From the NCBI GenBank assembly GCA_026931325.1, contig JAIXLO010000177.1, positions 32,756-96,755 of the forward strand: DNA of 64,000 nucleotides. The letters are read 5' to 3'. Position 1 is the first letter of the stretch. Every line of letters begins with the position of its first letter. The notes under the pieces are model-generated. The model saw only the letters and a program-made list of their open reading frames with translations, ran no database searches and had not been told where the DNA came from. Below are positions 45,322-54,789 of this stretch, piece after piece. The stretch is from Chitinophagales bacterium (GTDB lineage Bacteria; Bacteroidota; Bacteroidia; Chitinophagales; Chitinophagaceae). The translations under genes were made by a program, and so were the position numbers.

Positions 45322-46065
45322 ATGAATAACAACAATAACATACTTCACAACTTGCAAGTATTGCAACAAAGAATTGATAATGCTTGTAAAAAAGCAAATA
45401 GAAATTCTAATGAAGTAAAGTTATTATTAGCAACAAAAACTGTAACTCCTGATAGAATTAAAATTGCTATTGAAGCAGGTTATAATTTAATTGGGGAAAA
45501 TAAAGTACAGGAAGTAAAATCAAAATTTGAAGAACTAAAATCAATACATCACAAAACTCATTTTATTGGTCATTTGCAAACCAATAAAATAAAAGATATT
45601 CTTAAATACAATGTTTCTTGTATTGAAACTATTGATAGAATTGAGTTAGCAGAAAAACTGCATCAAAGACTTTTAACAACACAACAAAAATTAGATGTGT
45701 TTATACAAGTAAACACTTCTGCTGAAGAAAGTAAATTTGGTGTAGCACCAGAAAAAACTATTGACTTTATAAAACAAGTAGCTGCTTTAGAAACCTTGCA
45801 AATAAAAGGTTTGATGACAATTGGCTTATTTAGCTCTGAAGAAGAAAAGGTAAGAAAATGTTTTAAACTTCTTAAAAATATTCAGCAAGAAGTGATACAA
45901 CAAAACATACCAAATATTATCATGCAAGAGCTATCAATGGGTATGAGTAATGATGTAGAAATTGCTATTGAAGAAGGCTCAACCATTGTAAGAGTTGGCA
46001 CAGCTATTTTTGGAGAAAGAATGTATCCTGATAGTTATTATTGGAATGAACAAACAAAAGAATAA
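45322..46065 (+). CDS. YggS-family PLP homeostasis protein
   Basis: 247 residues, a PLP-binding TIM-barrel protein without known catalysis, which controls free PLP and amino-acid balance. Visible motifs: [11 protein letters not shown] with the PLP Lys, [24 protein letters not shown] and [18 protein letters not shown] followed by VRVGTAIFG. It starts 17 nt after hscA on the same strand, suggesting co-transcription. Confidence 0.95.
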   Translation: MNNNNNILHNLQVLQQRIDNACKKANRNSNEVKLLLATKTVTPDRIKIAIEAGYNLIGENKVQEVKSKFEELKSIHHKTHFIGHLQTNKIKDILKYNVSCIETIDRIELAEKLHQRLLTTQQKLDVFIQVNTSAEESKFGVAPEKTIDFIKQVAALETLQIKGLMTIGLFSSEEEKVRKCFKLLKNIQQEVIQQNIPNIIMQELSMGMSNDVEIAIEEGSTIVRVGTAIFGERMYPDSYYWNEQTKE

Positions 46066-46096
46066 TGGCTATTATACTTTATATAGTTCGGGTAAT

Positions 46097-46891
46097 TTAT
46101 TTCCAACCATCGCCATCTAATAAATTTCCTAAGCCCCCTAATACACTTCCTTCTTCTTTTCTTTTATACGTTCCATAAGCTAAAATTCTACCTGCCAAAC
46201 GACTTACAGGTAAACTTTGAATCCAAACTTTTCCAGGACCTCTTAATGTTGCAAAAAATAATCCTTCACCACCAAACAAAGTATTTTTTATCCCACCTAC
46301 AAATTGAATGTCATAATCTACAGTTGCTGTAAAACCAACAATACAACCTGTATCTATTTTTAAAAGTTCTCCTTGTTGTAATTCTTTTTCTTGCACATAA
46401 CCACTTGCATGCAAAAAAGCTAATCCATCTCCTTCTAATTTTTCCATAATAAAACCTTCACCACCAAATAAGCCTGTCCCTAATTTTCTTTGAAACTCAA
46501 TGCCAATGCTTACTCCTTTTGCTGCACATAAGAACGCATCTTTCTGACAAATAATTTTACCATTTAATCTCAATAAGTCAAGCATAATTATTTTGCCAGG
46601 GTATGGCGATGCAAAACTCACATGTTTTTTAGTAGAACTGATATTGGTAAAAGCAGTCATAAATAAACTTTCACCTACTAAAATTCTTTTTCCAGCACTA
46701 AATAATTTTCCTAACAGTCCTCCTTGTTGATGACTACCATCTCCAAACATTGTTTCCATTTGAATGCCATCATCCATCATCATAAATGCACCAGGTTCTG
46801 CAACAGCAGTTTCATTTGGATCTAATTCAATTTCTACATATTGCATCTCTTCACCAAAAATTCTATAATCTATTTCATGGTTGTTTCTCAT
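46097..46891 (-). CDS. AIM24 / TIGR00266-family protein
   Basis: 264 residues of mostly beta structure with many Gly turns: YVEIELDPNETAVAEPGAF, MMMDDGIQM, GEGFIMEKLEGDG, GLFFATLRGPGKVWIQSLP. This pattern is typical of the AIM24 family, named for a yeast mitochondrial protein; the bacterial function is unknown. There is no signal peptide. It starts 12 nt after the acyl-CoA synthetase stop, likely one operon. Confidence 0.88.
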   Translation of the reverse strand: MRNNHEIDYRIFGEEMQYVEIELDPNETAVAEPGAFMMMDDGIQMETMFGDGSHQQGGLLGKLFSAGKRILVGESLFMTAFTNISSTKKHVSFASPYPGKIIMLDLLRLNGKIICQKDAFLCAAKGVSIGIEFQRKLGTGLFGGEGFIMEKLEGDGLAFLHASGYVQEKELQQGELLKIDTGCIVGFTATVDYDIQFVGGIKNTLFGGEGLFFATLRGPGKVWIQSLPVSRLAGRILAYGTYKRKEEGSVLGGLGNLLDGDGWK

Positions 46892-46903
46892 GTTGTTATT
46901 TTT

Positions 46904-48697
46904 TTAAGCATAAATTCTTTCAATAGCATCTTTATATTTTTCCAAAATTATTTTTCGTTTCAAACTCATTTTAGGTGTCATTTCTCCAGTTTCAATACTC
47001 CATTCTTTGGGCAACAATTCAAATTTTTTCACTTGCTCTACATGATTAAAATATTGATTATACCCTTCAATTATTTTTTGATACATGCTTAATACTTGTG
47101 GGTTTGTAATAGCATCTTCATTAGTTGTAAATGGAATATTGTTTGATTTCATCCAATCTTTTAATGCAGAAAATGTTGGAACAATTAATGCACCTACAAA
47201 TTTCTTTTCAGAACCTACAACAATTACTTGCTCAATAAATCTGCTTTCTTTAAACTTATTTTCTATAGGTTGTGGAGCTACATATTTACCTCCACTTGTT
47301 TTAAATAATTCTTTTTTTCTGTCGGTAATTTTTAAAAATTTATTATCAACCCAAACACCAATATCACCAGTATATAACCAACCATCTTTTAAAACTTCAG
47401 CAGTTAAATCTGGTCGTTTATAATAGCCTTGCATAACTGTTGGACCTTTCACTAAAATTTCTCCATCTTCTGCTAACTTCACTTCTATTCCTTCAATTTT
47501 AGGACCAACTGTTCCGTACATTGTTCCTCCTTCTGTTTTTCTGCTTACACAAATTACTGGACTGTTTTCTGTAGGTCCATAACCTTCATAAACAGGAATA
47601 CCAGCAGCATTAAATATTCTTAATAATTTTTCTTGACAAGCTGCACCTCCTGTAATAATAAATTGAATATTGCCTCCTAATGCTTCTCTCCATTTACTAA
47701 ATACTAATTTTCTGGCAATAGCTAATTGTATGTTATAAATGAAGCCACCACTTTTTAGATTATCATATTTAGAGGCAAGTTTTACACTCCAAAAAAATAA
47801 TTTCTTTTTAAATCCTGTAAGTTCACTTCCTTTAGACATTATTTTTTCATACACTTTTTCTAACAATCTTGGTACAGTTATAAAGCCATCAGGTTGTACT
47901 TCTTTTAAATTATCTCCAATAGATTCAATACTTTCAGCATAATAAATACTAATAGCACTAAATAAATAAATGTATGTTACACACTTTTCAAAAATGTGAT
48001 TGAGTGGTAAAAAACTCAAAACTTTGCATTGTGGAGCATCTTCAAAAGGAAAACTAATTTTTGATAAAAAAACACAACTTACAATATTTTCATGACTTAA
48101 AACAACTCCTTTAGGAGTGCCAGTTGTACCAGATGTGTAAATAATAGTTGCAGTATGATTAATTGAAATTGATTTTTTAATTTCTTCTACTTTAGATAAA
48201 CTTTCTTCATCTGCTAATTCTAAAACTTTTGAATAATGTTCTGCTACTTCAACTTTATTAAAAGTAAAAATATTTTTTACAGAAGCAACATTTTTAGCTG
48301 CTGCTTTTGCTTTATGATATAATTCTTCATCACTTGCAAAAATGTATTTTATTTGAGCATCATTTAAAATAAATTCTAACTCTATTGGATTAGTAGTAGG
48401 ATAAACAGGAACAAGAATTGCTCCAACTTGTTGTACTGCTAAATCAGTAAAAACCCACTCTGGTCTGTTATTACTGATGATTGCAATTTTATCGCTTCCT
48501 TCTGCTGTACAATCATTGCATTGTACACCTAATTTTAATAACCCTGCTGAAAATTTATTGACAATATCTGCAACTGTTGATGTACTATAATGAACCCAAG
48601 TACCATTTTCCTTGGCATTAAGCATATCGCTTTTAGGGAATTTCTTTTGCTGAAATTCAATAGCATCAAACAGTCTATAATTAGGATATTTTTGCAT
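46904..48697 (-). CDS. Long-chain acyl-CoA synthetase (AMP-forming)
   Basis: Activates fatty acids to acyl-CoA via acyl-AMP. The 597 residues fit the bacterial FAA1/FadD15 group. Motifs: P-loop YTSGTTGTPKG (187-197), the A5 block YEGYGPTENSPV, the A7 block GWLYTGDIG, and the A8/A10 region TDRKKELFKTSGGKYVAP with the C-terminal MSLKRKII lysine. There is no membrane segment of note. It precedes the AIM24 gene. Exact chain length is not predictable. Confidence 0.94.
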   Translation of the reverse strand: MQKYPNYRLFDAIEFQQKKFPKSDMLNAKENGTWVHYSTSTVADIVNKFSAGLLKLGVQCNDCTAEGSDKIAIISNNRPEWVFTDLAVQQVGAILVPVYPTTNPIELEFILNDAQIKYIFASDEELYHKAKAAAKNVASVKNIFTFNKVEVAEHYSKVLELADEESLSKVEEIKKSISINHTATIIYTSGTTGTPKGVVLSHENIVSCVFLSKISFPFEDAPQCKVLSFLPLNHIFEKCVTYIYLFSAISIYYAESIESIGDNLKEVQPDGFITVPRLLEKVYEKIMSKGSELTGFKKKLFFWSVKLASKYDNLKSGGFIYNIQLAIARKLVFSKWREALGGNIQFIITGGAACQEKLLRIFNAAGIPVYEGYGPTENSPVICVSRKTEGGTMYGTVGPKIEGIEVKLAEDGEILVKGPTVMQGYYKRPDLTAEVLKDGWLYTGDIGVWVDNKFLKITDRKKELFKTSGGKYVAPQPIENKFKESRFIEQVIVVGSEKKFVGALIVPTFSALKDWMKSNNIPFTTNEDAITNPQVLSMYQKIIEGYNQYFNHVEQVKKFELLPKEWSIETGEMTPKMSLKRKIILEKYKDAIERIYA

Positions 48698-48821
48698 ACG
48701 GCTATATCTTTTTATTGTGAAAAGATAAGTGTAATATTAAAGCAATTTCGTTAGAAATAATAGCTATTTTGAAAAAAAATATTTTTTCAAAATAAGATAG
48801 GAATAAAAATTTAGGGTTGTA

Positions 48822-49277
48822 CTAACTACAAGCAATTTTATTTACTCTGTTTTCGTGCCTGCCTCCTTCAAATTCTGTAGTAATAAAATTATCAGTCATT
48901 TCAAAAACAAGTGGCAAAGCTACAAACCTTGCAGGCATACAAATAACATTTGCATTATTATGTTTTCTGATGAGTTTTGCTACATCATTTTCCCAAGCTA
49001 AACCTGCTCTAATACCTTGATGCTTATTAGCTGTAATACATACACCATTGGCACTTCCACAAAATAAAATTCCAAAGCAAGTTTCGCCAATTTCTACACT
49101 TTTTGATACTGCATGTGCATAGTCAGGATAATCTACAGATGCTGTAGAATGTGTACCAAAATCTTTTACAGAATATCCTTTTTGCTCTAAATAATTTTTT
49201 AAAGCATCTTTATATTCAACTCCTGCATGATCGCAACCAATAGCAATTGGTTTTGATAAATCAAAGTTCTTTGTCAT
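48822..49277 (-). CDS. rpiB: Ribose-5-phosphate isomerase B
   Basis: Pentose phosphate enzyme of 151 residues. Visible are GCDHAGVEYK (14-23), the proton-transfer region HSTASVDYPDYA (43-54), and the active-site Cys in FCGSANGVCITANKH (C73). It follows tatC on the minus strand with a possible own promoter (49334-49341). Confidence 0.95.
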   Translation of the reverse strand: MTKNFDLSKPIAIGCDHAGVEYKDALKNYLEQKGYSVKDFGTHSTASVDYPDYAHAVSKSVEIGETCFGILFCGSANGVCITANKHQGIRAGLAWENDVAKLIRKHNNANVICMPARFVALPLVFEMTDNFITTEFEGGRHENRVNKIACS

Positions 49278-49333
49278 GACTAAACTATTTTTATTTTAAA
49301 AAATAAATTTTATAAGAGTAATGATTTCTTGCA

Positions 49334-49341
49334 CAAAATTA
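49334..49341 (-). promoter_or_regulatory. -7 box (TAATTTTG) of rpiB
   Basis: Minus-strand TAATTTTG matches TAnnTTTG, 56 nt before the rpiB ATG and just after the tatC stop. Confidence 0.4.
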
Positions 49342-49353
49342 TTTACTTCAATA

Positions 49354-50229
49354 CTAACTCCATTCTTCCATTTCTTTTCTTTGTTCTTCTTTAAAAACTC
49401 TTGCAGAAATAATAATACTTATTTCGTATAACATCCAAAGAGGAATAAATACTAACATTTGACTCATCCAATCTGGGCTGGGAGTTATTACTGCTGCAGC
49501 AACTAAAATAATTACTATAGCATATTTTCTTGTTTTTCTTAAAAAAGTTGGTGTTAGAATTCCCATTCTTGTTAAAACATAAGCTAGTACAGGTAATTCA
49601 AATGCTATACCACAGCCTAAAATTAAATTTACTAAATTATCAATATAGTCATCTAAAGTTGGTCTTGTAACAAGCATGTGTTCTGTACCTAACTGAAATC
49701 CTGCTAAGAAATTAAATGTAAAAGGTCCTAATAAAAAGAAGCCAAATGCTGCTCCTAAAAAAAAGAAAAATGATACCCAAAAAATTGCAAAACGAGTATT
49801 TTTAACTTCCTTTTCGTGTAATGCTGGTTTTACAAAACGCCAAAACTCCCAAAAAATATAAGGAAATGCAACTAAAAATCCTCCAACAAAAGCAATAGTA
49901 ATACTGCTTATAAATTGCCCACCAAAAGTAGTTGTTTGCATTACAATTTCTACAGGAGGCATACATAAAGTATCACCTATTCTTAACCAATGACTTAATT
50001 TGCATAATGCTCTATAGCTAATAAAATCTGGGTTAATGGGACCAGTAATAATTTTATCAAAGAACCAATCTCTATAAATAAAAATTACAACTGCAAAAAT
50101 TAAAATAGCTAAAATGCTTCTTATAATATGTGAACGAAGTTCTTCCAAATGATCTACAAAGGTCATTTCAGAATCATCAACTTTTCCTCTCTTTCTTCTG
50201 TTAAAAAAATTTGTTAATTGCTTATTCAC
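49354..50229 (-). CDS. tatC: Sec-independent protein translocase TatC
   Basis: Core receptor for twin-arginine signal peptides, 291 residues with six membrane helices. The cytoplasmic N-terminus has FVDHLEELRSHI with the signal-binding Glu/Arg pair, and the family motifs YIFWEFWRFVKPAL and FELPVLAYVL follow. It starts with GTG at 50229. There is an extended loop after helix 1 (about 55-95), usual in Bacteroidota. TatA is not in the window. Confidence 0.95.
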   Translation of the reverse strand: MNKQLTNFFNRRKRGKVDDSEMTFVDHLEELRSHIIRSILAILIFAVVIFIYRDWFFDKIITGPINPDFISYRALCKLSHWLRIGDTLCMPPVEIVMQTTTFGGQFISSITIAFVGGFLVAFPYIFWEFWRFVKPALHEKEVKNTRFAIFWVSFFFFLGAAFGFFLLGPFTFNFLAGFQLGTEHMLVTRPTLDDYIDNLVNLILGCGIAFELPVLAYVLTRMGILTPTFLRKTRKYAIVIILVAAAVITPSPDWMSQMLVFIPLWMLYEISIIISARVFKEEQRKEMEEWS

Positions 50230-50267
50230 TTTCTTACTTCAAAATATTTATTTATAAAAGCCTTTCA

Positions 50268-51077
50268 CTATTTCTTACCTTCAAAGAAGCCTAAGTATTT
50301 TAAAATATCGTTTAAGATTTTCTTTCTAATAGTTACAACTTCAATATTATTTTCTCCTTCTAAATTCAAAACAAAAATATATGGATGTTTATTTTCTTCA
50401 ATCCATCCAACAATCCAAGCTAACTTTTTTCCATTTTCTTTTATACCATATCCTGTTTTGTAAGCTATTGTATAGTTAGTATTTTTTTCTTGAATCATTA
50501 TTTTTTTTACAATTTCTTGAGTTGTTTTATTAAAAGGTAATTGATCAAAATATAGTTTTTTCACTAAGCCTAATTGTTCATCAGGTGTAATTTTCAAAGA
50601 ATTATCTAACCAAAAGCTATCAATTCTTGTAGTAATTTTTTTTGTACCATATCCTAAACTATCTAACCACAATTGCATAGTATCTTTACCAATTCTTCTT
50701 GCAACTTCTTGGAAATATGGAACAGCAGAAATTTTAAAAGCTTCTTCCATTGTTAAGTCTTTATTCCAATCCTCATTCCATCTTTTAATACCATCCCATT
50801 TAATTACCATTTTTTCATTATCAATAATGCCTGTTTGTAAGCCAATTAAAGCATTAACAATTTTAAAAGTAGATGCTGGTAAGAATGAAGAATCTTTATA
50901 TCTCATAAGATTATAAATGGTAAACTCTCCTTTATTATTATCAAAAATTGCAAATGTTCCATCAACATTATTATCTGTAAAATATTTTTTCAGGTTATTA
51001 TCTTCCTTTACATTATTGGGTGAGCAAGCAAAAAATAAAATAGAAATAAATATTACAGAAACATTTCTCATATTCAT
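50268..51077 (-). CDS. Class D (OXA-type) beta-lactamase-like lipoprotein
   Basis: 269 residues. Lipobox FFAC puts the lipidated Cys at 18. Active-site motifs of class D enzymes: STFK (69-72) with nucleophile S69 and K72, SAV (117-119), YGT (143-145) in place of the usual YGN, KTGYG (207-211), and a Trp-containing strand WIVGW (221-225). It would hydrolyse penicillins or act as a penicillin-binding sensor. There is no BlaR-like N-terminal region, so an enzyme is more likely. It is chromosomal with no insertion sequence beside it, so probably intrinsic. Confidence 0.85.
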   Translation of the reverse strand: MNMRNVSVIFISILFFACSPNNVKEDNNLKKYFTDNNVDGTFAIFDNNKGEFTIYNLMRYKDSSFLPASTFKIVNALIGLQTGIIDNEKMVIKWDGIKRWNEDWNKDLTMEEAFKISAVPYFQEVARRIGKDTMQLWLDSLGYGTKKITTRIDSFWLDNSLKITPDEQLGLVKKLYFDQLPFNKTTQEIVKKIMIQEKNTNYTIAYKTGYGIKENGKKLAWIVGWIEENKHPYIFVLNLEGENNIEVVTIRKKILNDILKYLGFFEGKK

Positions 51078-51099
51078 AATAACAACAAAATTTAAATTG

Positions 51100-51107
51100 C
51101 GAATGTA
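51100..51107 (-). promoter_or_regulatory. -7 box (TACATTCG) of the beta-lactamase-like gene
   Basis: Minus-strand TACATTCG has one mismatch to TAnnTTTG and lies 22 nt before the ATG at 51077. Confidence 0.4.
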
Positions 51108-51300
51108 GGCTATTTATTAAGTTAAATAATCAATGATTTGCTAATAGTAATAATTTCTTATAACAACTTTTACTTTTAAATACCTCATAATTGATTTAAT
51201 ACTAAAAAGAGCGTTCAAATAATACTTGATGCTTAAAAGAAACTGATATTTTGATTAAGAAAATTAGTTATTTTAATTGAAGAAATAAAATATAAAATTT

Positions 51301-51333
51301 GGACAAATCAGGAATTGAATTCCTGATTTGTCC
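51301..51333. repeat. Left 33-bp palindrome flanking the DUF4143 ATPase
   Basis: GGACAAATCAGGAATT, central G, AATTCCTGATTTGTCC: a perfect 16-bp inverted repeat. It lies 14 nt after the ATPase stop. A 30-of-33 identical copy lies upstream of the same gene. Confidence 0.9.
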
Positions 51334-51347
51334 AGTTGATTAAATTA

Positions 51348-52502
51348 TTATTGAGTAAAATCTTTCCATGAAATAATAGTAGTTTTGTTGCTACGAACTT
51401 GTTTTCCTTTACCATTAAATACTACTATTTTGTTTAGAGAGCCTTTAGTAATACTATCAAAATAATTCATACCCTTAAAATAATCAGTATTAATAGTTTC
51501 TCCTGCTTTTAATTCAATAGCAGTAAGTTTACCAGCATTATCCATAACTACATCAATTTCATTTCCTGTTTTATCTCTCCAATAATACAAGTTATCGGTT
51601 AAGCCTTTATTCATTCTATGTTTTAATAAGTCGGCAACTATCATATTTTCAAATAATACACCTTTAGCAGCATGTGAATTTAGTTGGCTGTATTTTTCAA
51701 TGCCTAATAAACTACAAGCTAAACCAGTATCATAAAAATATAGCTTAGGAGATTTTATAACTCGTTTATTAAAATTTTCGTAATAAGGCTTTAGCAAATA
51801 AACAATAAAGCTGCTTTGTAAAATACTTAACCAGCTGTTGATGGTTTTTGCATCTACACCTGCATCATTTCCTAAAGAAGTCATATTTAATATTTGCCCT
51901 GTACGACCAGCACACAAACGTAAAAAACGCAAGAACAAACCCATATTAGCAATATTTTTCAGCTGCCTTACATCCCTTTCTAAATAAGTGTTTATGTAAT
52001 TAGGATACCAATCTAAAGGAGTTACTTTACCTGCATACAATTCTGGATAACCTCCTTTAAAAGCAGGTACTGCAAAAGTTTCAGGTAATTTTTTATAACT
52101 GTTAATTTCTGCTAAGCTTAATGGCAATAATTGCATATAGCCAATACGACCTGCTAATGATTGGCTAATATTTTCTTGCAATAAAAAATTATTAGAACCT
52201 GTTAAAATAAATAATCCTTTCTTTTTAGTTTCATCTAATATTTGTTGTAAGTAACTGAAAAGGTGTGGAGCTTTTTGTACTTCATCTAATATAGCACCAT
52301 TAGGAAATTGATTTAAAAAACCACGTGGGTCTGTTTTACTAAACTCCCACACATCTGGGTTTTCTAAACTGATATATGGTTTGTTAGGAAATACTAAACG
52401 ACATAGCGTTGTTTTTCCACTTTGACGAGGACCAACAACTGCAACTGCTCTAAAAGAATATCCCAATTTTTTAAGTCTTGTTGTAGCAATACGAGGTATC
52501 AT
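51348..52502 (-). CDS. AAA-family ATPase with DUF4143 / nuclease-like C-terminus
   Basis: 384 residues. N-terminal AAA domain with Walker A GPRQSGKTTL (24-33), Walker B ILDEVQ (71-76) and LTGSNN sensor; then a winged-helix linker and a DUF4143 region. In the C-terminus, FE (E285), NEID (D317) and ELK (E330/K332) are arranged like a PD-(D/E)xK nuclease core. These genes are numerous, patchy and highly mobile in Bacteroidota; function is unknown. The promoter TACATTTG is 7 nt upstream, and both flanks carry the same palindrome, so the whole 1.26-kb block resembles a cassette. Confidence 0.88.
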   Translation of the reverse strand: MIPRIATTRLKKLGYSFRAVAVVGPRQSGKTTLCRLVFPNKPYISLENPDVWEFSKTDPRGFLNQFPNGAILDEVQKAPHLFSYLQQILDETKKKGLFILTGSNNFLLQENISQSLAGRIGYMQLLPLSLAEINSYKKLPETFAVPAFKGGYPELYAGKVTPLDWYPNYINTYLERDVRQLKNIANMGLFLRFLRLCAGRTGQILNMTSLGNDAGVDAKTINSWLSILQSSFIVYLLKPYYENFNKRVIKSPKLYFYDTGLACSLLGIEKYSQLNSHAAKGVLFENMIVADLLKHRMNKGLTDNLYYWRDKTGNEIDVVMDNAGKLTAIELKAGETINTDYFKGMNYFDSITKGSLNKIVVFNGKGKQVRSNKTTIISWKDFTQ

Positions 52503-52509
52503 AATACCA

Positions 52510-52517
52510 CAAATGTA
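52510..52517 (-). promoter_or_regulatory. -7 box (TACATTTG) of the ATPase gene
   Basis: Minus-strand exact TAnnTTTG, 7 nt before the ATG; the matching -33 position would fall in or beside the right palindrome. The mRNA would be almost leaderless. Confidence 0.5.
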
Positions 52518-52529
52518 GGAAAATTAGTT

Positions 52530-52562
52530 GGACGAATCAGGAATCGGATTCCTGATTTGTCC
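52530..52562. repeat. Right 33-bp palindrome flanking the DUF4143 ATPase
   Basis: GGACGAATCAGGAATC, central G, GATTCCTGATTTGTCC. It differs from the left copy at three positions; the two inner changes keep the stem paired and the outer one leaves a G-T pair. It lies between the ATPase promoter and the kbl stop, so it may also end the kbl transcript. Confidence 0.9.
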
Positions 52563-52617
52563 AATTTTACGTTTAAAATGTTGAAAAAATATTTAAAATA
52601 AGAAAAGAAATAAAAAA

Positions 52618-53808
52618 TTATCCTTTTAAAACGCCTAACTCCTTACCTACTTTTGTAAATGCAGCAATAGCTTTATCTAAATGATGTTGTTTATGTGCTG
52701 CACTTAATTGTACACGAATACGAGCCAATCCTTTTGCAACAACAGGATAAAAGAAACCTATAACATAAATACCTTCCTCTAATAACTTTGCAGCAAAGGT
52801 TTGAGCAACAACAGCATCATATAACATTATTGGAACAATAGGATGATCACCAGGTTTTATATCAAAACCAGCCTCTGTCATTTTAGTTCTAAAGTATTTG
52901 GTATTGTATTCTAATGTATCTCTTAGTTCTGTTGTTTGTGTAAGCATATCAAATACTGCAATGCTTGCTCCTACAATGCTTGGAGCTACTGTATTTGAAA
53001 ATAAATAAGGGCGTGAACGCTGACGAAGCATTTCAATAATTTCTTTTTTACCACTTGTAAAACCACCACTTGCACCACCTAATGCTTTTCCTAAAGTTCC
53101 TGTAATAATATCTATTCTTCCCATTACATTTCTATACTCATGTGTGCCTCTTCCTGTTTTACCAAGAAAGCCAGATGAATGACATTCATCAATCATAACA
53201 ACAGCATCATATTTATCTGCTAAGTCGCAAATTTTATCTAATTGTGCTATTGTTCCATCCATACTAAAGCTACCATCTGTAACAATAATTCTACTTCTTA
53301 AATCTTGCGTTTCTTTTAATTTATTTTCTAAATCTTCCATATTGTTATGTTCGTATCTGTATCGTTGAGCTTTACATAAACGAACACCATCAATAATACT
53401 TGCATGATTCAGAGCATCACTAATAATAGCATCTTGCTCATTAAACAAAGGTTCAAATACACCACCATTTGCATCAAAAGCTGCTGCATATAAAATGGTA
53501 TCTTCTGTACCTAAAAAATTTGCAATCTTTTGTTCTAGCTCTTTATGAATATCTTGTGTACCACAAATAAAACGTACACTACTCATACCATAACCATGAG
53601 TATCAATTGCTTTGTGTGCAGCTTCAATAACTTTTGGATGAGATGATAAACCCAAATAATTATTGGCACAAAAATTTAAAACAGTTTTTCCATTTACTAT
53701 AATTTCTACACCTTGTTCACTGGTTATTATTCTTTCTTTTTTAAATAAGCCAGCAGCTTCTATTTCAGCTAATTCAGCTTTTATTCTTTCTGAAAATTTT
53801 GTATTCAT
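52618..53808 (-). CDS. kbl: 2-amino-3-ketobutyrate CoA ligase (glycine C-acetyltransferase)
   Basis: PLP enzyme of threonine breakdown that cleaves 2-amino-3-ketobutyrate with CoA to glycine and acetyl-CoA. The 396 residues show VLNFCANNYLGLSSHP, DALNHASIIDG, MIDECHSSGFLG and the PLP-lysine region TGTLGKALGGASGG. Related alpha-oxoamine synthases (serine palmitoyltransferase, BioF) are the alternatives, but the N-terminal FSERIKAELAEIEAAGLFK fits Kbl. No threonine dehydrogenase is adjacent. Confidence 0.9.
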   Translation of the reverse strand: MNTKFSERIKAELAEIEAAGLFKKERIITSEQGVEIIVNGKTVLNFCANNYLGLSSHPKVIEAAHKAIDTHGYGMSSVRFICGTQDIHKELEQKIANFLGTEDTILYAAAFDANGGVFEPLFNEQDAIISDALNHASIIDGVRLCKAQRYRYEHNNMEDLENKLKETQDLRSRIIVTDGSFSMDGTIAQLDKICDLADKYDAVVMIDECHSSGFLGKTGRGTHEYRNVMGRIDIITGTLGKALGGASGGFTSGKKEIIEMLRQRSRPYLFSNTVAPSIVGASIAVFDMLTQTTELRDTLEYNTKYFRTKMTEAGFDIKPGDHPIVPIMLYDAVVAQTFAAKLLEEGIYVIGFFYPVVAKGLARIRVQLSAAHKQHHLDKAIAAFTKVGKELGVLKG

Positions 53809-53831
53809 GGTTTTATGAAAGTTTTGAATTG

Positions 53832-53839
53832 CAAAGATA
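53832..53839 (-). promoter_or_regulatory. -7 box (TATCTTTG) of kbl
   Basis: Minus-strand exact TAnnTTTG match, 23 nt before the kbl ATG and after the operon terminator at 53871-53890. Confidence 0.55.
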
Positions 53840-53870
53840 AGGTTGGTTAATAGAAAGTTTATGAAACAAA

Positions 53871-53890
53871 AAACCGCCTAACGGCGGTTT
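53871..53890 (-). terminator. Terminator of the polysaccharide operon
   Basis: AAACCGCC (53871-53878), loop TAAC, GGCGGTTT (53883-53890); on the minus strand it runs into TTTTTTG. It lies 8 nt after the rfbA stop and closes the long minus-strand run. Confidence 0.9.
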
Positions 53891-53898
53891 AAAGTTTT

Positions 53899-54759
53899 TT
53901 ATTTTTTTACTCGTTTTAAATATTCTCCATAACCGCTTTTAGCGTATCTCTCTGCTAAATCCATTAATTGCTGATGATTGATAAAGCCCATGCGATAAGC
54001 TATTTCTTCAATACAACCAATTTTTTGGCTTTGTCTTTTTTCAATAACACGTACAAACTCAGATGCATCACTAAGTGAATCAAAAGTACCTGTATCTAAC
54101 CAAGCAGTTCCTCTGCTCATGACTCCTACTTGTAATTTTCCTGATTCTAAATATACACGATTAACATCAGTAATTTCATATTCACCTCTTGCACTTGGTG
54201 CAATATTTTTAGCAATTTCTACAACAGAATTATCATAAAAATATAAGCCTGGTACTGCATAATTTGATTTAGGTTGTTTAGGCTTTTCTTCTATTGAAAT
54301 AGCTTTAAAATTTTCATCAAACTCAACTACACCATAACGTTCAGGGTCATGTACTTCATAAGCAAAAACAGCAGCTCCTGTTACATCATTAAAAGATTGA
54401 ACTAATTTGCTAAAGCCTGCACCATAAAAAATATTATCTCCTAAAACCAAAGCCACTTTATCGTTACCAATAAACTTTTCTCCTATAACAAATGCTTGAG
54501 CTAAGCCATTAGGAACCTGTTGTACTGCATAAGAAAAATTACAACCTAATTCTTTACCATCTCCTAATAATCTTTGAAATTGGAAGGAATCTTCAGGGGT
54601 AGTGATGATTAAAACTTCTTTAATTCCTGCTAACATTAAAACTGAAAGAGGATAATAAATCATTGGCTTATCATAAATAGGCATTAATTGCTTACTAATC
54701 CCTTTGGTAATTGGATAAAGCCTTGTACCACTACCTCCTGCTAAAATGATTCCTTTCAT
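53899..54759 (-). CDS. rfbA: Glucose-1-phosphate thymidylyltransferase
   Basis: Makes dTDP-glucose from dTTP and glucose-1-phosphate, the entry to dTDP-deoxysugars. The 286 residues have [18 protein letters not shown] and the phosphate/sugar-binding [27 protein letters not shown] and [15 protein letters not shown] blocks. It is the last gene of the operon, with rfbC and rfbB just upstream. Confidence 0.97.
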   Translation of the reverse strand: MKGIILAGGSGTRLYPITKGISKQLMPIYDKPMIYYPLSVLMLAGIKEVLIITTPEDSFQFQRLLGDGKELGCNFSYAVQQVPNGLAQAFVIGEKFIGNDKVALVLGDNIFYGAGFSKLVQSFNDVTGAAVFAYEVHDPERYGVVEFDENFKAISIEEKPKQPKSNYAVPGLYFYDNSVVEIAKNIAPSARGEYEITDVNRVYLESGKLQVGVMSRGTAWLDTGTFDSLSDASEFVRVIEKRQSQKIGCIEEIAYRMGFINHQQLMDLAERYAKSGYGEYLKRVKK

Positions 54760-54789
54760 ATTTCTTTAAATTTTTTTTAAAAAACAAGT

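Larger units (their letters stand above)
51078..51347. other. Intergenic region before the ATPase cassette
   Basis: The left part holds the beta-lactamase promoter (51100-51107). The middle is AT-rich without a gene. The right end is the 33-bp palindrome at 51301-51333. Confidence 0.5.
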
